Of a DNA stretch of 64,000 nucleotides, positions 1 to 7,496 are shown in pieces. Below the pieces are notes generated by a model. The model was not told where the DNA came from. It did no database searches and saw nothing but the letters and a program-made list of their open reading frames with translations. This DNA is from Brevundimonas variabilis (lineage in GTDB: Bacteria > Pseudomonadota > Alphaproteobacteria > Caulobacterales > Caulobacteraceae): the NCBI RefSeq assembly GCF_014199945.1, contig NZ_JACHOR010000001.1:806001-870000 (forward strand), read 5' to 3'. The translations under genes and the position numbers were made by a program. The first letter of the stretch is position 1. Each line of letters starts with the position of its first letter.

Positions 1-2
1 CG

Positions 3-587
3 TTTGCCCAGCTACTGCTGGTGCCGCCTTTGAATTGTAGTGCAGGTTTGTTCGGTATCGACAAAAAGTCGGGGATCATCCGTGTCCCGGCGGGCATTCA
101 TTGCGGCGGGATCAAAGTTGGTGGCGATGCGCAGCTGATTCTTGAACCCGGCGAGCACTGGTTTATTGCCGGGGCGCTAGAAGTCAATGAGAACGCCACG
201 CTCAGCGGTGACGACGTGGTGCTGATGTTCGATCTCGCCTCAAAATTCGTGTTCGACGACAACGCAAAAGTCACACTCGACGGCCGCAGGTCGGGACGTT
301 TCGCAGGATTTGTCATGGCCGCGACAAGAAACAATACTCAGGACTTCATCATCTCGTCAGACAATGTCGAAAGCTTGTTGGGTGTAGTTTATGTACCTAA
401 TGCAACGCTCCTAGTTGATGGCACGGACGACGTGGCCCGCGACAGCGCCTGGACTGTGCTTGTGGCCAAGGCAATAGAACTTAAGGGCTCGCCCTCGCTG
501 ATCATCAACGCCAACTACGCGGGTTCGACCGTGCCCGTCCCGCAGGGCGTCGGCCCTCGGGCCGGCGGATCCACGCTGGTCAGGTGA
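3..587 (+). CDS. C-terminal part of a Tad/Flp-pilus-associated (TadG-like) secreted protein
   Basis: The reading frame is open to the left edge, so this is the 3' end of a longer gene; the GTG at 21 is not a reliable start. The visible 188 residues form short beta-rich repeats of the type GIHCGGIKVGGDAQLILEPG, then NATLSGDDVVLMFD, then a GVVYVPNATLLVDG segment. This pattern resembles the C-terminal region of alphaproteobacterial Tad-domain proteins, which follows an N-terminal membrane helix and a von Willebrand-like part. The diagnostic N-terminus lies outside the window, so the family call is inferred from pattern only. A role in pilus assembly or as a surface protein is possible. Base composition is closer to the island genes that follow than to the high-GC core. 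Confidence 0.55.
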   Translation, partial: FAQLLLVPPLNCSAGLFGIDKKSGIIRVPAGIHCGGIKVGGDAQLILEPGEHWFIAGALEVNENATLSGDDVVLMFDLASKFVFDDNAKVTLDGRRSGRFAGFVMAATRNNTQDFIISSDNVESLLGVVYVPNATLLVDGTDDVARDSAWTVLVAKAIELKGSPSLIINANYAGSTVPVPQGVGPRAGGSTLVR

Positions 588-974
588 ACTGCAGTAACTT
601 GATGTGCGGGAAACGAACGCATTGACCTGCAAATGTGACTTGTGTTGGTTTTTGCAATTATTAGATGAGCAGTTCGGCACTGTTGGGTCGGTACCCTCTA
701 CTGAATGTCTTTGCGCTTTCGCGGAACAGAACTGCGCAAAGTCTTCTCAGGGTAAGGGCAGAGCCATGCGATGGCCGAAGCTGGATATGTGCCCACGATA
801 CGAAAGCTGAATTTCTGAGCCGCCGTTGAGGGTGTGAAAGCACTCGCCTTTAATGGCGTATCGATGAAGGCCTTGATGCCAGCGGTCAGCGCTGCCCGTT
901 GCGCTGGAAATGGTCAGAGTGACGCAGCCTGGTGATTGTGCGAGTTAGATTGCTCCAAGTAAGGAGCGTATCTT
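588..974. other. Intergenic stretch without a supported gene
   Basis: Short ORFs exist here on both strands, but none has a convincing ribosome binding site or a recognisable product. The only structure seen is an inverted repeat CTTTGCGC (709-716) / GCGCAAAG (734-741) with a 17-base spacer, of unknown role. The right end holds the leader and AAGGAG site (961-966) of the next gene. Confidence 0.5.
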
Positions 975-1190
975 TTGAACTTCGTCGAATTCGTTGGTGG
1001 GCCGGGCTCACCTCAGGCCGGAAAACCCATCTTTGTTAATCCTGAAATGGTTGGCATCGTAGTCGAAAGCGAGTCGTCTCGGCCGGGGAACGAGACGACC
1101 GCCATTGAATGCGGAGGGTTTCCGGTTCTTGTGGCGGGCTCCGTACAGCAGGTGCTTTTTGCACTGATGACCCACCAAGGTCAGATCTGA
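975..1190 (+). CDS. Small conserved-looking protein, 71 aa
   Basis: The start is a TTG preceded by AAGGAG at 961-966 with a 9-base spacing, a strong initiation signal. The product has a compact beta pattern (KPIFVNPEMVGIVVES ... TTAIECGGFPVLVAGSVQQVLFAL). This recalls small FlbD-like or similar proteins that begin with a 'VNPxxV' strand and end in a short helix, but the match is not close enough to name a family. No signal peptide or membrane segment is seen. A very good intrinsic terminator follows directly, so the gene is probably transcribed as a single unit. Function unknown. Confidence 0.6.
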   Translation: MNFVEFVGGPGSPQAGKPIFVNPEMVGIVVESESSRPGNETTAIECGGFPVLVAGSVQQVLFALMTHQGQI

Positions 1191-1216
1191 CAAGGCCCGG
1201 AATATTCAACACCGCT

Positions 1217-1243
1217 AGGGCGGTTCTTCGGAGCCGCCCTTTT
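1217..1243 (+). terminator. Intrinsic terminator with UUCG tetraloop
   Basis: AGGGCGGTTC (1217-1226) pairs with GAGCCGCCCT (1231-1240) around the loop TTCG, followed by TTT. Ten paired positions, including one G-U pair, and a UUCG loop make this a textbook rho-independent terminator. It lies 27 bases after the stop of the 71-aa gene. Confidence 0.85.
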
Positions 1244-1425
1244 GAGTTCGGAGAGGTCCAGAATGACCGACCTGGCCACTGGAGAAGTTGGATTGCTGAC
1301 CAGTTGCACCCTCAATCGCCAAAAGTAGAACGCAATGTCCCTTGTGGGTCGAGATCGGCCATGACCAGGCGGGCGGAAAGCGGACATTCGTTCCGATGCC
1401 CGGAAGCGGACCTTCCGAAGCGCCG

Positions 1426-2193
1426 CTACGGGTCGTATGCAGACCTTCGTAGCGAACGTTGAAACCGACGCTTCGCAGCGCCTCGGGCAGTAATCAGCCG
1501 ACCAGCCGTCGAAGCGTGCCACTTAGCGCCACGCAGTGTAGCGATACCCTGTCGGTTGAGTTCAGCCGCCACGGCCGAGGCCTTTGTGTGTCCTGCAGAC
1601 ATGATTGCAGCGACGATGGGGGCGAGCTCGCGATACCGAGCAGCAGTTCGGCGTGATCGCGCCCGACGAGCGAGCGTCAAATCTCCAGCATACTTACCGA
1701 GAGCACCCTCTGCGTGAGGATTGCCCAGCGCTTTGACGAGCCGTCCACTTCGGCTGGATATGTGTGTCTCGCCACGAGCAATCTTGTGTTTGATCGCGGC
1801 TAAGGCTTCGGTCGTCCTGCGCGAAATCATTTCCCGCTCGGCTTGGGCAATCACAGCCAGCACGCCAATCGTCAGATCATTCGCGTCCGGAACGTCCGCA
1901 GCCAAAAATCGCGCGCCACTGTCTCTCAGCGTCAGCAAAAAGGCAGCGTTGCGAGACAACCGATTGAGCTTTGCGATCACAAGGGTTGCTTCGGTCAGCT
2001 TCGCTCGCCCTAAAGCCTTCTTGAGCACAGGGCGATCGTCCCGACGGCCTGTCTCGACTTCGGTAAACTCGGCCAAGATCGACAGACCGCGCTGCGCTGC
2101 AAGTTGCTGAACAGCGTGACGTTGAGCGTCTAGCCCTAGACCGCTGCGCCCTTGGGACGCTGTGCTGACCCGGTAATAAGCAATTGCCTTCAT
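1426..2193 (-). CDS. Serine recombinase of the resolvase/invertase family
   Basis: The N-terminal catalytic domain begins MKAIAYYRVSTASQ, with the nucleophile serine at residue 10. The conserved LNRLSRN motif follows, then the long E-helix region (VLAVIAQAEREMISRRTTEAL). A basic C-terminal part of about 60 residues fits a helix-turn-helix DNA-binding domain. The ATG at 2193 is preferred over a longer upstream start because GAGGAAA lies just before it. At 255 aa it is the size of small resolvases, not of large serine integrases, so site-specific resolution, inversion or transposon resolution is more likely than phage-type integration. It sits in the accessory island and may act in that element's mobility. 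No paired transposase is visible. Confidence 0.85.
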   Translation of the reverse strand: MKAIAYYRVSTASQGRSGLGLDAQRHAVQQLAAQRGLSILAEFTEVETGRRDDRPVLKKALGRAKLTEATLVIAKLNRLSRNAAFLLTLRDSGARFLAADVPDANDLTIGVLAVIAQAEREMISRRTTEALAAIKHKIARGETHISSRSGRLVKALGNPHAEGALGKYAGDLTLARRARSRRTAARYRELAPIVAAIMSAGHTKASAVAAELNRQGIATLRGAKWHASTAGRLITARGAAKRRFQRSLRRSAYDP

Positions 2194-2460
2194 TGAGGTT
2201 TCCTCACCAGATCTCACGGCAAATGAACGTTTGCCGAAGTGGTCCAGGCATCGACTGAAATCTTAGTTAGGACAACGAGGCCGCAGCACCGACGTGTAGA
2301 AGGCAAACTCAACTCGAGCTGTCCGAGGCTAGAAGGCGTCTCGTTTTGCGGGCGGCGTCTAAGAGGCTTGGTTGAGCGCCCTTACGCGTTGTCTCCAGGG
2401 AGGGAACACTGTCCCCTGGCGACAATTGACGAAGAGCTCTCGCCGTGGTCGCGCATTTCC

Positions 2461-3330
2461 ATGTCTGCGATTCATCCACCGCCATATTCCTACGTTGCCT
2501 ACATCGATGAGGCAGGCGATCCAGGCCTCCGTCGGGTTAAGCCGGACGACACGCCGGGCTCAAGCGAATGGCTGATGGTGTCGGCAGTCGTGATTAGGGC
2601 CCAACAGGAGCCCCTAGTCTCGGGGTGGATCCAGGAATTGATGGCTTCGATGGGAAGCCATCAAATGCGAGACATTCACTTCGCGAAGTTGAGCCCGACA
2701 AGGAAACTTGCGGCGTGCGCCCGCTTAGCCGGGCTCCCGATCCGGTGCTTTGTCGTATGTTCAAATAAGCGAAACATGCGGGGCCATCGTAACCCGCTGG
2801 CGGAGCAAATTCCGAGCGATAACTGGTTCTATTGCTGGATGACACGGTTGTTGCTTGAGCGGGTCACGCACTTCATCGAGCGACGATCGCAAGTGGACTT
2901 TCAGGAAACGCGTCTTGTGAAAATGATCTTCAGCGAACGCGGCGGCCTCTCGTACTCGCAGATGAATGCATATTTCGACTGGTTGCGGGTAAAGGGTGAC
3001 AACCAAGTTCTGAAAGCCGGGAATCTCTCTTACGGGACGTTCCACCGCCAACTGATGGAGATCAAGAACCACGCCGGTCACGATGGATTAAAGTTGCCAG
3101 ATATCGTCGCCAGCGCTTTCTTCAAGGCAGCGGACATCTACGACACGAGGGCATGCGATCCGCGATTTGCAATCGCTCTGAGGCCACGAATGGCGACAGC
3201 TAACGACAAGGTGGGGGGTGTTATCGCCGGTTACGGAGTGAAGCTCATGCCTGGCTGGAAGGTCAAAGCAGAACCTGAGCAGCTCGAAGTGTTCCGCCAG
3301 TACGGCTATCCCGAACAGTGGTGGGCGTAA
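2461..3330 (+). CDS. DUF3800 domain protein
   Basis: The hallmark N-terminal strand is YVAYIDEAGDPG, with acidic residues D16, E17 and D20. The family's second signature near the C-terminus is the segment LKLPDIVASAFFKAADI. DUF3800 proteins are predicted to have an RNase H-like fold with an acidic active site and are often found in mobile and defence regions; their biochemical role is not settled. The ATG at 2461 is chosen because the family motif starts right after it; the frame is open further upstream to 2239. The product is 289 aa. The helicase-nuclease gene follows 230 bases downstream on the same strand, and a joint function is possible. Confidence 0.8.
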   Translation: MSAIHPPPYSYVAYIDEAGDPGLRRVKPDDTPGSSEWLMVSAVVIRAQQEPLVSGWIQELMASMGSHQMRDIHFAKLSPTRKLAACARLAGLPIRCFVVCSNKRNMRGHRNPLAEQIPSDNWFYCWMTRLLLERVTHFIERRSQVDFQETRLVKMIFSERGGLSYSQMNAYFDWLRVKGDNQVLKAGNLSYGTFHRQLMEIKNHAGHDGLKLPDIVASAFFKAADIYDTRACDPRFAIALRPRMATANDKVGGVIAGYGVKLMPGWKVKAEPEQLEVFRQYGYPEQWWA

Positions 3331-3389
3331 GCCCCCAAGCCCGTCTTCTCCGCCGCCTTGTAGCTCCACTCATGTGAAGCGTGCCGCAC

Positions 3390-3431
3390 GGACGCCACGG
3401 GGATCAAACCCACAGCCCGAGCTTGGGAGCC
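3390..3431 (-). other. tRNA-like fragment (resembles anticodon loop and T-arm of tRNA-Gly(CCC))
   Basis: Read on the minus strand there is CTCCCAA, like a Gly(CCC) anticodon loop. It is followed by GTGGGTTTGATCCCCGT, which is T-arm-like but has T where the invariant C56 should be, and then by GGCGTCC. No complementary 5' acceptor strand or normal D-arm is found upstream, so it is not an intact tRNA. It could be an old attachment-site scar or a chance resemblance. Confidence 0.25.
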
Positions 3432-3560
3432 ACGTGAATCCTGAACCAAGCCGGTTAACCAATCAAGAAAAAACACGATAGATTCCAGCGCCTTCCTAAG
3501 TGACTGTGGAGACTCGAGTTTTGGAACGCCCGAGACGCGAAAAGACGCTAAGGGTTAGGA

Positions 3561-6098
3561 GTGCACTCATCGCGGGCCCTTTTGATGGACTTTTCTAAAC
3601 TAGGCAGCGCCAAAAGGGCCAAGAGACCGACCGACCCGATCCGCATATTCGAAACGCTGCCGAGCCTGTCCGGAACGTTCAACGACCTGTGGCGCGGTCA
3701 AGACAAGGCGCTCACGGAGTGGAATGCCGCCCGCTCACGGCAAGACGTGCTGGTCTCGCTCAACACAGGAGCGGGAAAAACGATTGTTGGCCTGTTGATC
3801 GCACAGAGTCTCGTTAATGAGGGACTTCAGAATGTCCTATATGTCTGTTCGACGATTGATCTAGTGCGTCAGACGGCGGAAGAAGCTGACCGCATCGGCA
3901 TCGATCATTCGACCCGATTCCGGAAGGAGTTTTCGAACGACCTATTTGAGACCGGCAAAGGCTTCTGCATCACAACATATGCGGCGCTTTTCAACGGTCA
4001 TAGCGCACTTCGAAACCGCTTCTTCCCACAGGCGATCATCTTTGATGACGCACATGTCGCTGGTAGCCTGCTGCGTGACGCTTTCACGCTGCGCATCGAC
4101 GTCCATAGCCACGAGGCTCTGTTCAAAGAAATCGCCGAGCTGTTCAAGCCGCATTTTCAAGAACTCGGCATCTCCGGGCAGTTCCGCGATGCACTTGATC
4201 TGTCGCGGCATTCGACAGCGTTCGTAGCGCCAAATGGCCTATACGAACGAAGCGAACGCCTGCTCGAAATCTTGCTGCGCCACGGCATTAAGGATCACGC
4301 CGAGCTAACTTATCCCTTCGCTTGGCTGGAGGACCGACTTGGAGCTTGCGCGGCAGTCTTCACGCGGGGTGCCTTCGAACTGACACCACCGTTTTTGCCG
4401 TCGCTCGCAATCGACATTTTCCAGCAAAAGGTACGACGCGTCTATCTGTCGGCGACGCTCCAGAGCCAGACCGATTTCATCCGAGCGTTCGGCCGCAAGC
4501 CCGATGTAACGGTCACGCCGTCAAACGATGCCGGTAACGGCGAGCGTTTAATAGTCAGCGGTCGCAAGATTAGCGGAGGTTTTGGTCCTGACTTCGCGGA
4601 AAAGCTGGTCAAGAAGCAGAAAGTAGTAATTGCGGTGCCGGACTATGAGAGGGCCAAGGATTGGGCGAAGGTTGCGCAACCGCCATCGCGGACTGAATTT
4701 TCTGAGCAGCTCGATGTATTCCGCAAGGCAGACGCGGGTGCCTTTGCCCTCGTATCGCGGGTAGACGGCATCGACCTGCCCCATGATACCTGCCGGGTTA
4801 TGATTATGGAGGGCCTGCCCTCTGGGTCGTCCCTACTGGAGCGCTACCAGTGGGAATTCCTCAGGATGAACAACGTCCATGCAGTTCGCATAGCCAACCG
4901 ACTTGCGCAGTTATTTGGACGGATCAACCGAGGCCGAAACGATTATGGTGCTTTCCTCGTCCAGGGCGACGATCTCGACAAATGGCTCGCTAACGACCGT
5001 AATCTCGCGTTGCTGCCGCCGCTTCTACAGAAGCAGGTGCTAATCGGCCGCGAGTTGCAAGAAGAGTTTGGCATTGAGACTAGCAAACAGGCGATCGAGC
5101 TAATCGAGCGTGTCATAGGACGCGATGATGGGTGGATCGATTATTATCAGCGCGAAGTTAAACTGGCTGAGCTCGACGAAGACCAGCTTGCCCGTCACAG
5201 CACGGCTGAACCATTTCTTGTCGCGGCTGCGCTAAGCGAAGCCAAATATGCCGAGGCGATGTGGCACGACGATCCGACAAGTGCGCGTCGCGAGTTGGAA
5301 AAGACTGTCGACACGACGGCGCAGCACGACACGCCGCTGGGAGGGTGGCACGCGCTGTGGCTGGGCGCAGCGTTCGAGCGCGAGGGGGACAGGGAGGCGG
5401 CAAGATCCGCTTTTGGGCACGCCATGCGTCGGCTAGGCAACGGCGTAACGCTGCCGCGTCCGGCACCGGTCACCGGTGCGAAGAAGTCCCCAGATATGAA
5501 TGCCTTTGGGCGTTCGCTGCAGGGCCTGCTCAGGTACAGCCACGGTAACAAGTTTGAGGCCGAGTTGGACAAGCTTAGGCAGACGCTTGCGCTAATCGAC
5601 GACGGCGACCCCAGTGAAACGGAAGCCGGCGTGCGTGCCCTCGGCGAAATTCTTGGATTCACCTCAACGCGGCCTGACAATGACGAGGGCACAGGCCCCG
5701 ATGTGCTGTGGCGCGACGACTCGAAACAGCGACAGATCGGCTTCGAGCTTAAGACCGACAAGGACGATCCGGCGACCTATTTTAAAAAGGATATTTCGCA
5801 GGGTCACGACCATCTCGTATGGATGGCGCAGGCCTATCCGGATTATGAAAATCTCGGCTTGGTTTATGTCGGCCCAGCAGGGAGAGCGCACGGCCAAGCC
5901 AATCCTTCGGCGCAAATGAGCCTGTGCCAGCCAACGGCTCTGACGGCATTGCGTGAAGAACTCCTGGCGTTGATTGAGGATTTGCGCAGGCACACGCCTA
6001 TGGAGCGCTTAATTGCCATCGGAAATGAAACGGACAAGGAGCGGTGGGACATTGAGGCGGTATTGAAGCGCATCGATTCCACCCCGTTCAGCAAGTAG
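3561..6098 (+). CDS. Superfamily 2 helicase with C-terminal PD-(D/E)XK-like nuclease domain
   Basis: The 845-residue product has Walker A NTGAGKT (68-74), a DExH-box variant DDAH (162-165), motif III SAT (297-299), a DinG/XPD-like segment VSRVDGIDLPHDTCR (about 399-412) and motif VI QLFGRINRGR (450-459). Residues about 550-625 look like helical TPR-type repeats. The C-terminal region carries GPDVLW (D714) then FELK (E729, K731) and a later QGHDHLVWMAQ helix, which matches a PD-(D/E)XK nuclease core. A translocating nuclease acting on foreign DNA is a reasonable inference. The start is uncertain: GTG at 3561 has an abutting GGAG, and ATG at 3585 is possible. The upstream DUF3800 gene suggests a two-gene module. 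Confidence 0.75.
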   Translation: MHSSRALLMDFSKLGSAKRAKRPTDPIRIFETLPSLSGTFNDLWRGQDKALTEWNAARSRQDVLVSLNTGAGKTIVGLLIAQSLVNEGLQNVLYVCSTIDLVRQTAEEADRIGIDHSTRFRKEFSNDLFETGKGFCITTYAALFNGHSALRNRFFPQAIIFDDAHVAGSLLRDAFTLRIDVHSHEALFKEIAELFKPHFQELGISGQFRDALDLSRHSTAFVAPNGLYERSERLLEILLRHGIKDHAELTYPFAWLEDRLGACAAVFTRGAFELTPPFLPSLAIDIFQQKVRRVYLSATLQSQTDFIRAFGRKPDVTVTPSNDAGNGERLIVSGRKISGGFGPDFAEKLVKKQKVVIAVPDYERAKDWAKVAQPPSRTEFSEQLDVFRKADAGAFALVSRVDGIDLPHDTCRVMIMEGLPSGSSLLERYQWEFLRMNNVHAVRIANRLAQLFGRINRGRNDYGAFLVQGDDLDKWLANDRNLALLPPLLQKQVLIGRELQEEFGIETSKQAIELIERVIGRDDGWIDYYQREVKLAELDEDQLARHSTAEPFLVAAALSEAKYAEAMWHDDPTSARRELEKTVDTTAQHDTPLGGWHALWLGAAFEREGDREAARSAFGHAMRRLGNGVTLPRPAPVTGAKKSPDMNAFGRSLQGLLRYSHGNKFEAELDKLRQTLALIDDGDPSETEAGVRALGEILGFTSTRPDNDEGTGPDVLWRDDSKQRQIGFELKTDKDDPATYFKKDISQGHDHLVWMAQAYPDYENLGLVYVGPAGRAHGQANPSAQMSLCQPTALTALREELLALIEDLRRHTPMERLIAIGNETDKERWDIEAVLKRIDSTPFSK

Positions 6099-6870
6099 CG
6101 ATGAGCAGTGGATGATAACGTCGTGGTATCCGAGGCGGAGCGTTCAACGTCGCCTCCGAGCAGCCGCCGCAGCCAAACATCCTCTTACTGAAGCGCGGGA
6201 CTCGCTCTCTAGGTGCTCTCCCCCCACCTAAGCGCATCAAAAAGGTGCACTTGGAGCCCACTGGAGCCCGTGGTGCAAGTCAGCCGCGCGAGCGTCGTTG
6301 CCCGCGATACACGCTCCAACTTCCAACTGCCTATCTGAGCTCTGCGGTTGGGTCATTTCCGTCATATTTGGTTATCGAGGACACTGGCGGTCAGAGCTGT
6401 CCAAAGACCCGGAGCTAAGTCCGTCCACAAGCAGAAAAATCAAGAAGGCGCCGCCGATCAGCAGCGTCCACATGAAAATGTTGAACCACCACTTTTCGCC
6501 GTGAGAGTATTTTCAAGCGCTCGTGGAACGCCAGAAAGTGACCGCCAGAACGACTAGCCAAATAATCAATGCTTGCATATTCCGACCCAAGAGTTGGCAA
6601 ACAATCCCAGATCCAAACTTCGCGATCTGAGCTTTTCTAAGGATTATGAAGTGGTCTCCTCGCGTCGCTCGTCGACGCTCCTTCGGAGCAGTTGTTGATA
6701 TGTTTTGGAGCCTTTTTCCTTAGCCATCCGGTACGCTCGATGAGCATTAGACAATACTCTAAGATCAAGACAGAACAGGTATTCAGCCAAGCGTAAGTTG
6801 TTGCGAAGTTCCCAAAAGAGCGGCTGCCGCCGAGTTTATGATTTATCCCGGACAATGCCGGGACAGACGC
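6099..6870. other. Long intergenic stretch, no supported gene
   Basis: Several ORFs of 60-72 codons occur, but none combines a plausible start signal with a recognisable or composition-consistent product. The part from about 6,350 to 6,830 is relatively AT-rich. It may contain remnants of older insertions. I see no hairpin or repeat worth naming. Confidence 0.4.
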
Positions 6871-7359
6871 TCACAAGCAGGGAATGATAGTGTTGTGGAC
6901 ATCGAGGTTGTCGCAGTCCGCGTCAGCCCTGATGCCCTTGTATATATAGCGCCGCACGCCCGAAAAATCGTAGACATCGCGGACATCCTGACCATTTGCC
7001 CGCCGGTGCTGAGGGTCACCAGCGACCCATGTGTTGACGATCAGATCGGAAATCGCGATCCGGCATCGGTTAGCCTTCAGAGTCAGCGAACCTTCAGGGA
7101 CACCGACGATCAGATGGGTATGGATGCCCTGGTCATACGTCAGTTCCTGAACGGCTAGCGTCGCGAGCATCGCCTTTCGCCCCCGTTTGTAATGGGTTCC
7201 GAACAGCGCTCCGTTGACCCGGTGAAGGGTCTTTGAAACCTCGCTTGAAAAGGCAAGGGGGTCGAGGCGTCGGCCAGAAGTTAAGCTAACGAAATAGCGA
7301 TCCGGGCAGCCGGCAATGTAACCTTCAACGCTTGGAAGTATAGATAAACGATCAATCAT
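6871..7359 (-). CDS. Small HUH-type Rep-like endonuclease (candidate)
   Basis: Of 162 residues, RYFVSLTSG (21-29) fits Rep motif I, a hydrophobic strand ending in T. GIHTHLIVGVP (79-88) carries a His-x-His pair (H80, H82) as in the metal-binding HUH motif, and RRYIYKG (136-142) supplies Tyr138/Tyr140 and Lys141 as the possible catalytic tyrosine motif. Spacing and length fit single-domain rolling-circle Rep or IS200/ORF2-G2P-like proteins, which nick one DNA strand and remain attached by tyrosine. The start is weakly supported: no clear ribosome binding site precedes 7359. The gene lies downstream of, and in the same direction as, the family B polymerase, so both may serve one replicating element. 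Confidence 0.55.
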   Translation of the reverse strand: MIDRLSILPSVEGYIAGCPDRYFVSLTSGRRLDPLAFSSEVSKTLHRVNGALFGTHYKRGRKAMLATLAVQELTYDQGIHTHLIVGVPEGSLTLKANRCRIAISDLIVNTWVAGDPQHRRANGQDVRDVYDFSGVRRYIYKGIRADADCDNLDVHNTIIPCL

Positions 7360-7454
7360 CTAATATTTAGATGGAATAACGCAAATTTACTCATCACCTC
7401 AAGACATATTTGACCAACAATCTATCAAGCGCTTTAAACATATTTCAAATAGGA
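7360..7454. promoter_or_regulatory. AT-rich leader between the polymerase and Rep-like genes
   Basis: This stretch is strikingly AT-rich compared with everything around it, with several TATTT/AAATA runs. It could hold the Rep-like gene's promoter or an easily melted replication region. No consensus site can be assigned with confidence. Confidence 0.3.
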
Positions 7455-7490
7455 TCGCCCCCTTCTAACAGATCGTTGCTAAAAGGGGGC
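7455..7490 (-). terminator. Stable hairpin just after the polymerase gene
   Basis: CGCCCCCTT (7455-7463) and AAGGGGGCG (7482-7490) form a perfect 9-bp stem seven bases beyond the stop codon of the minus-strand polymerase gene. The U-tract is weak, so it may be a terminator, an attenuator or a structured DNA site. Confidence 0.5.
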
Positions 7491-7496
7491 GGGAAA

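Noticed and set aside
1426-2193. Large serine integrase able to insert the island into comM
   Set aside because: At 255 aa the recombinase lacks the long C-terminal domains of large serine integrases; it is more like a resolvase.
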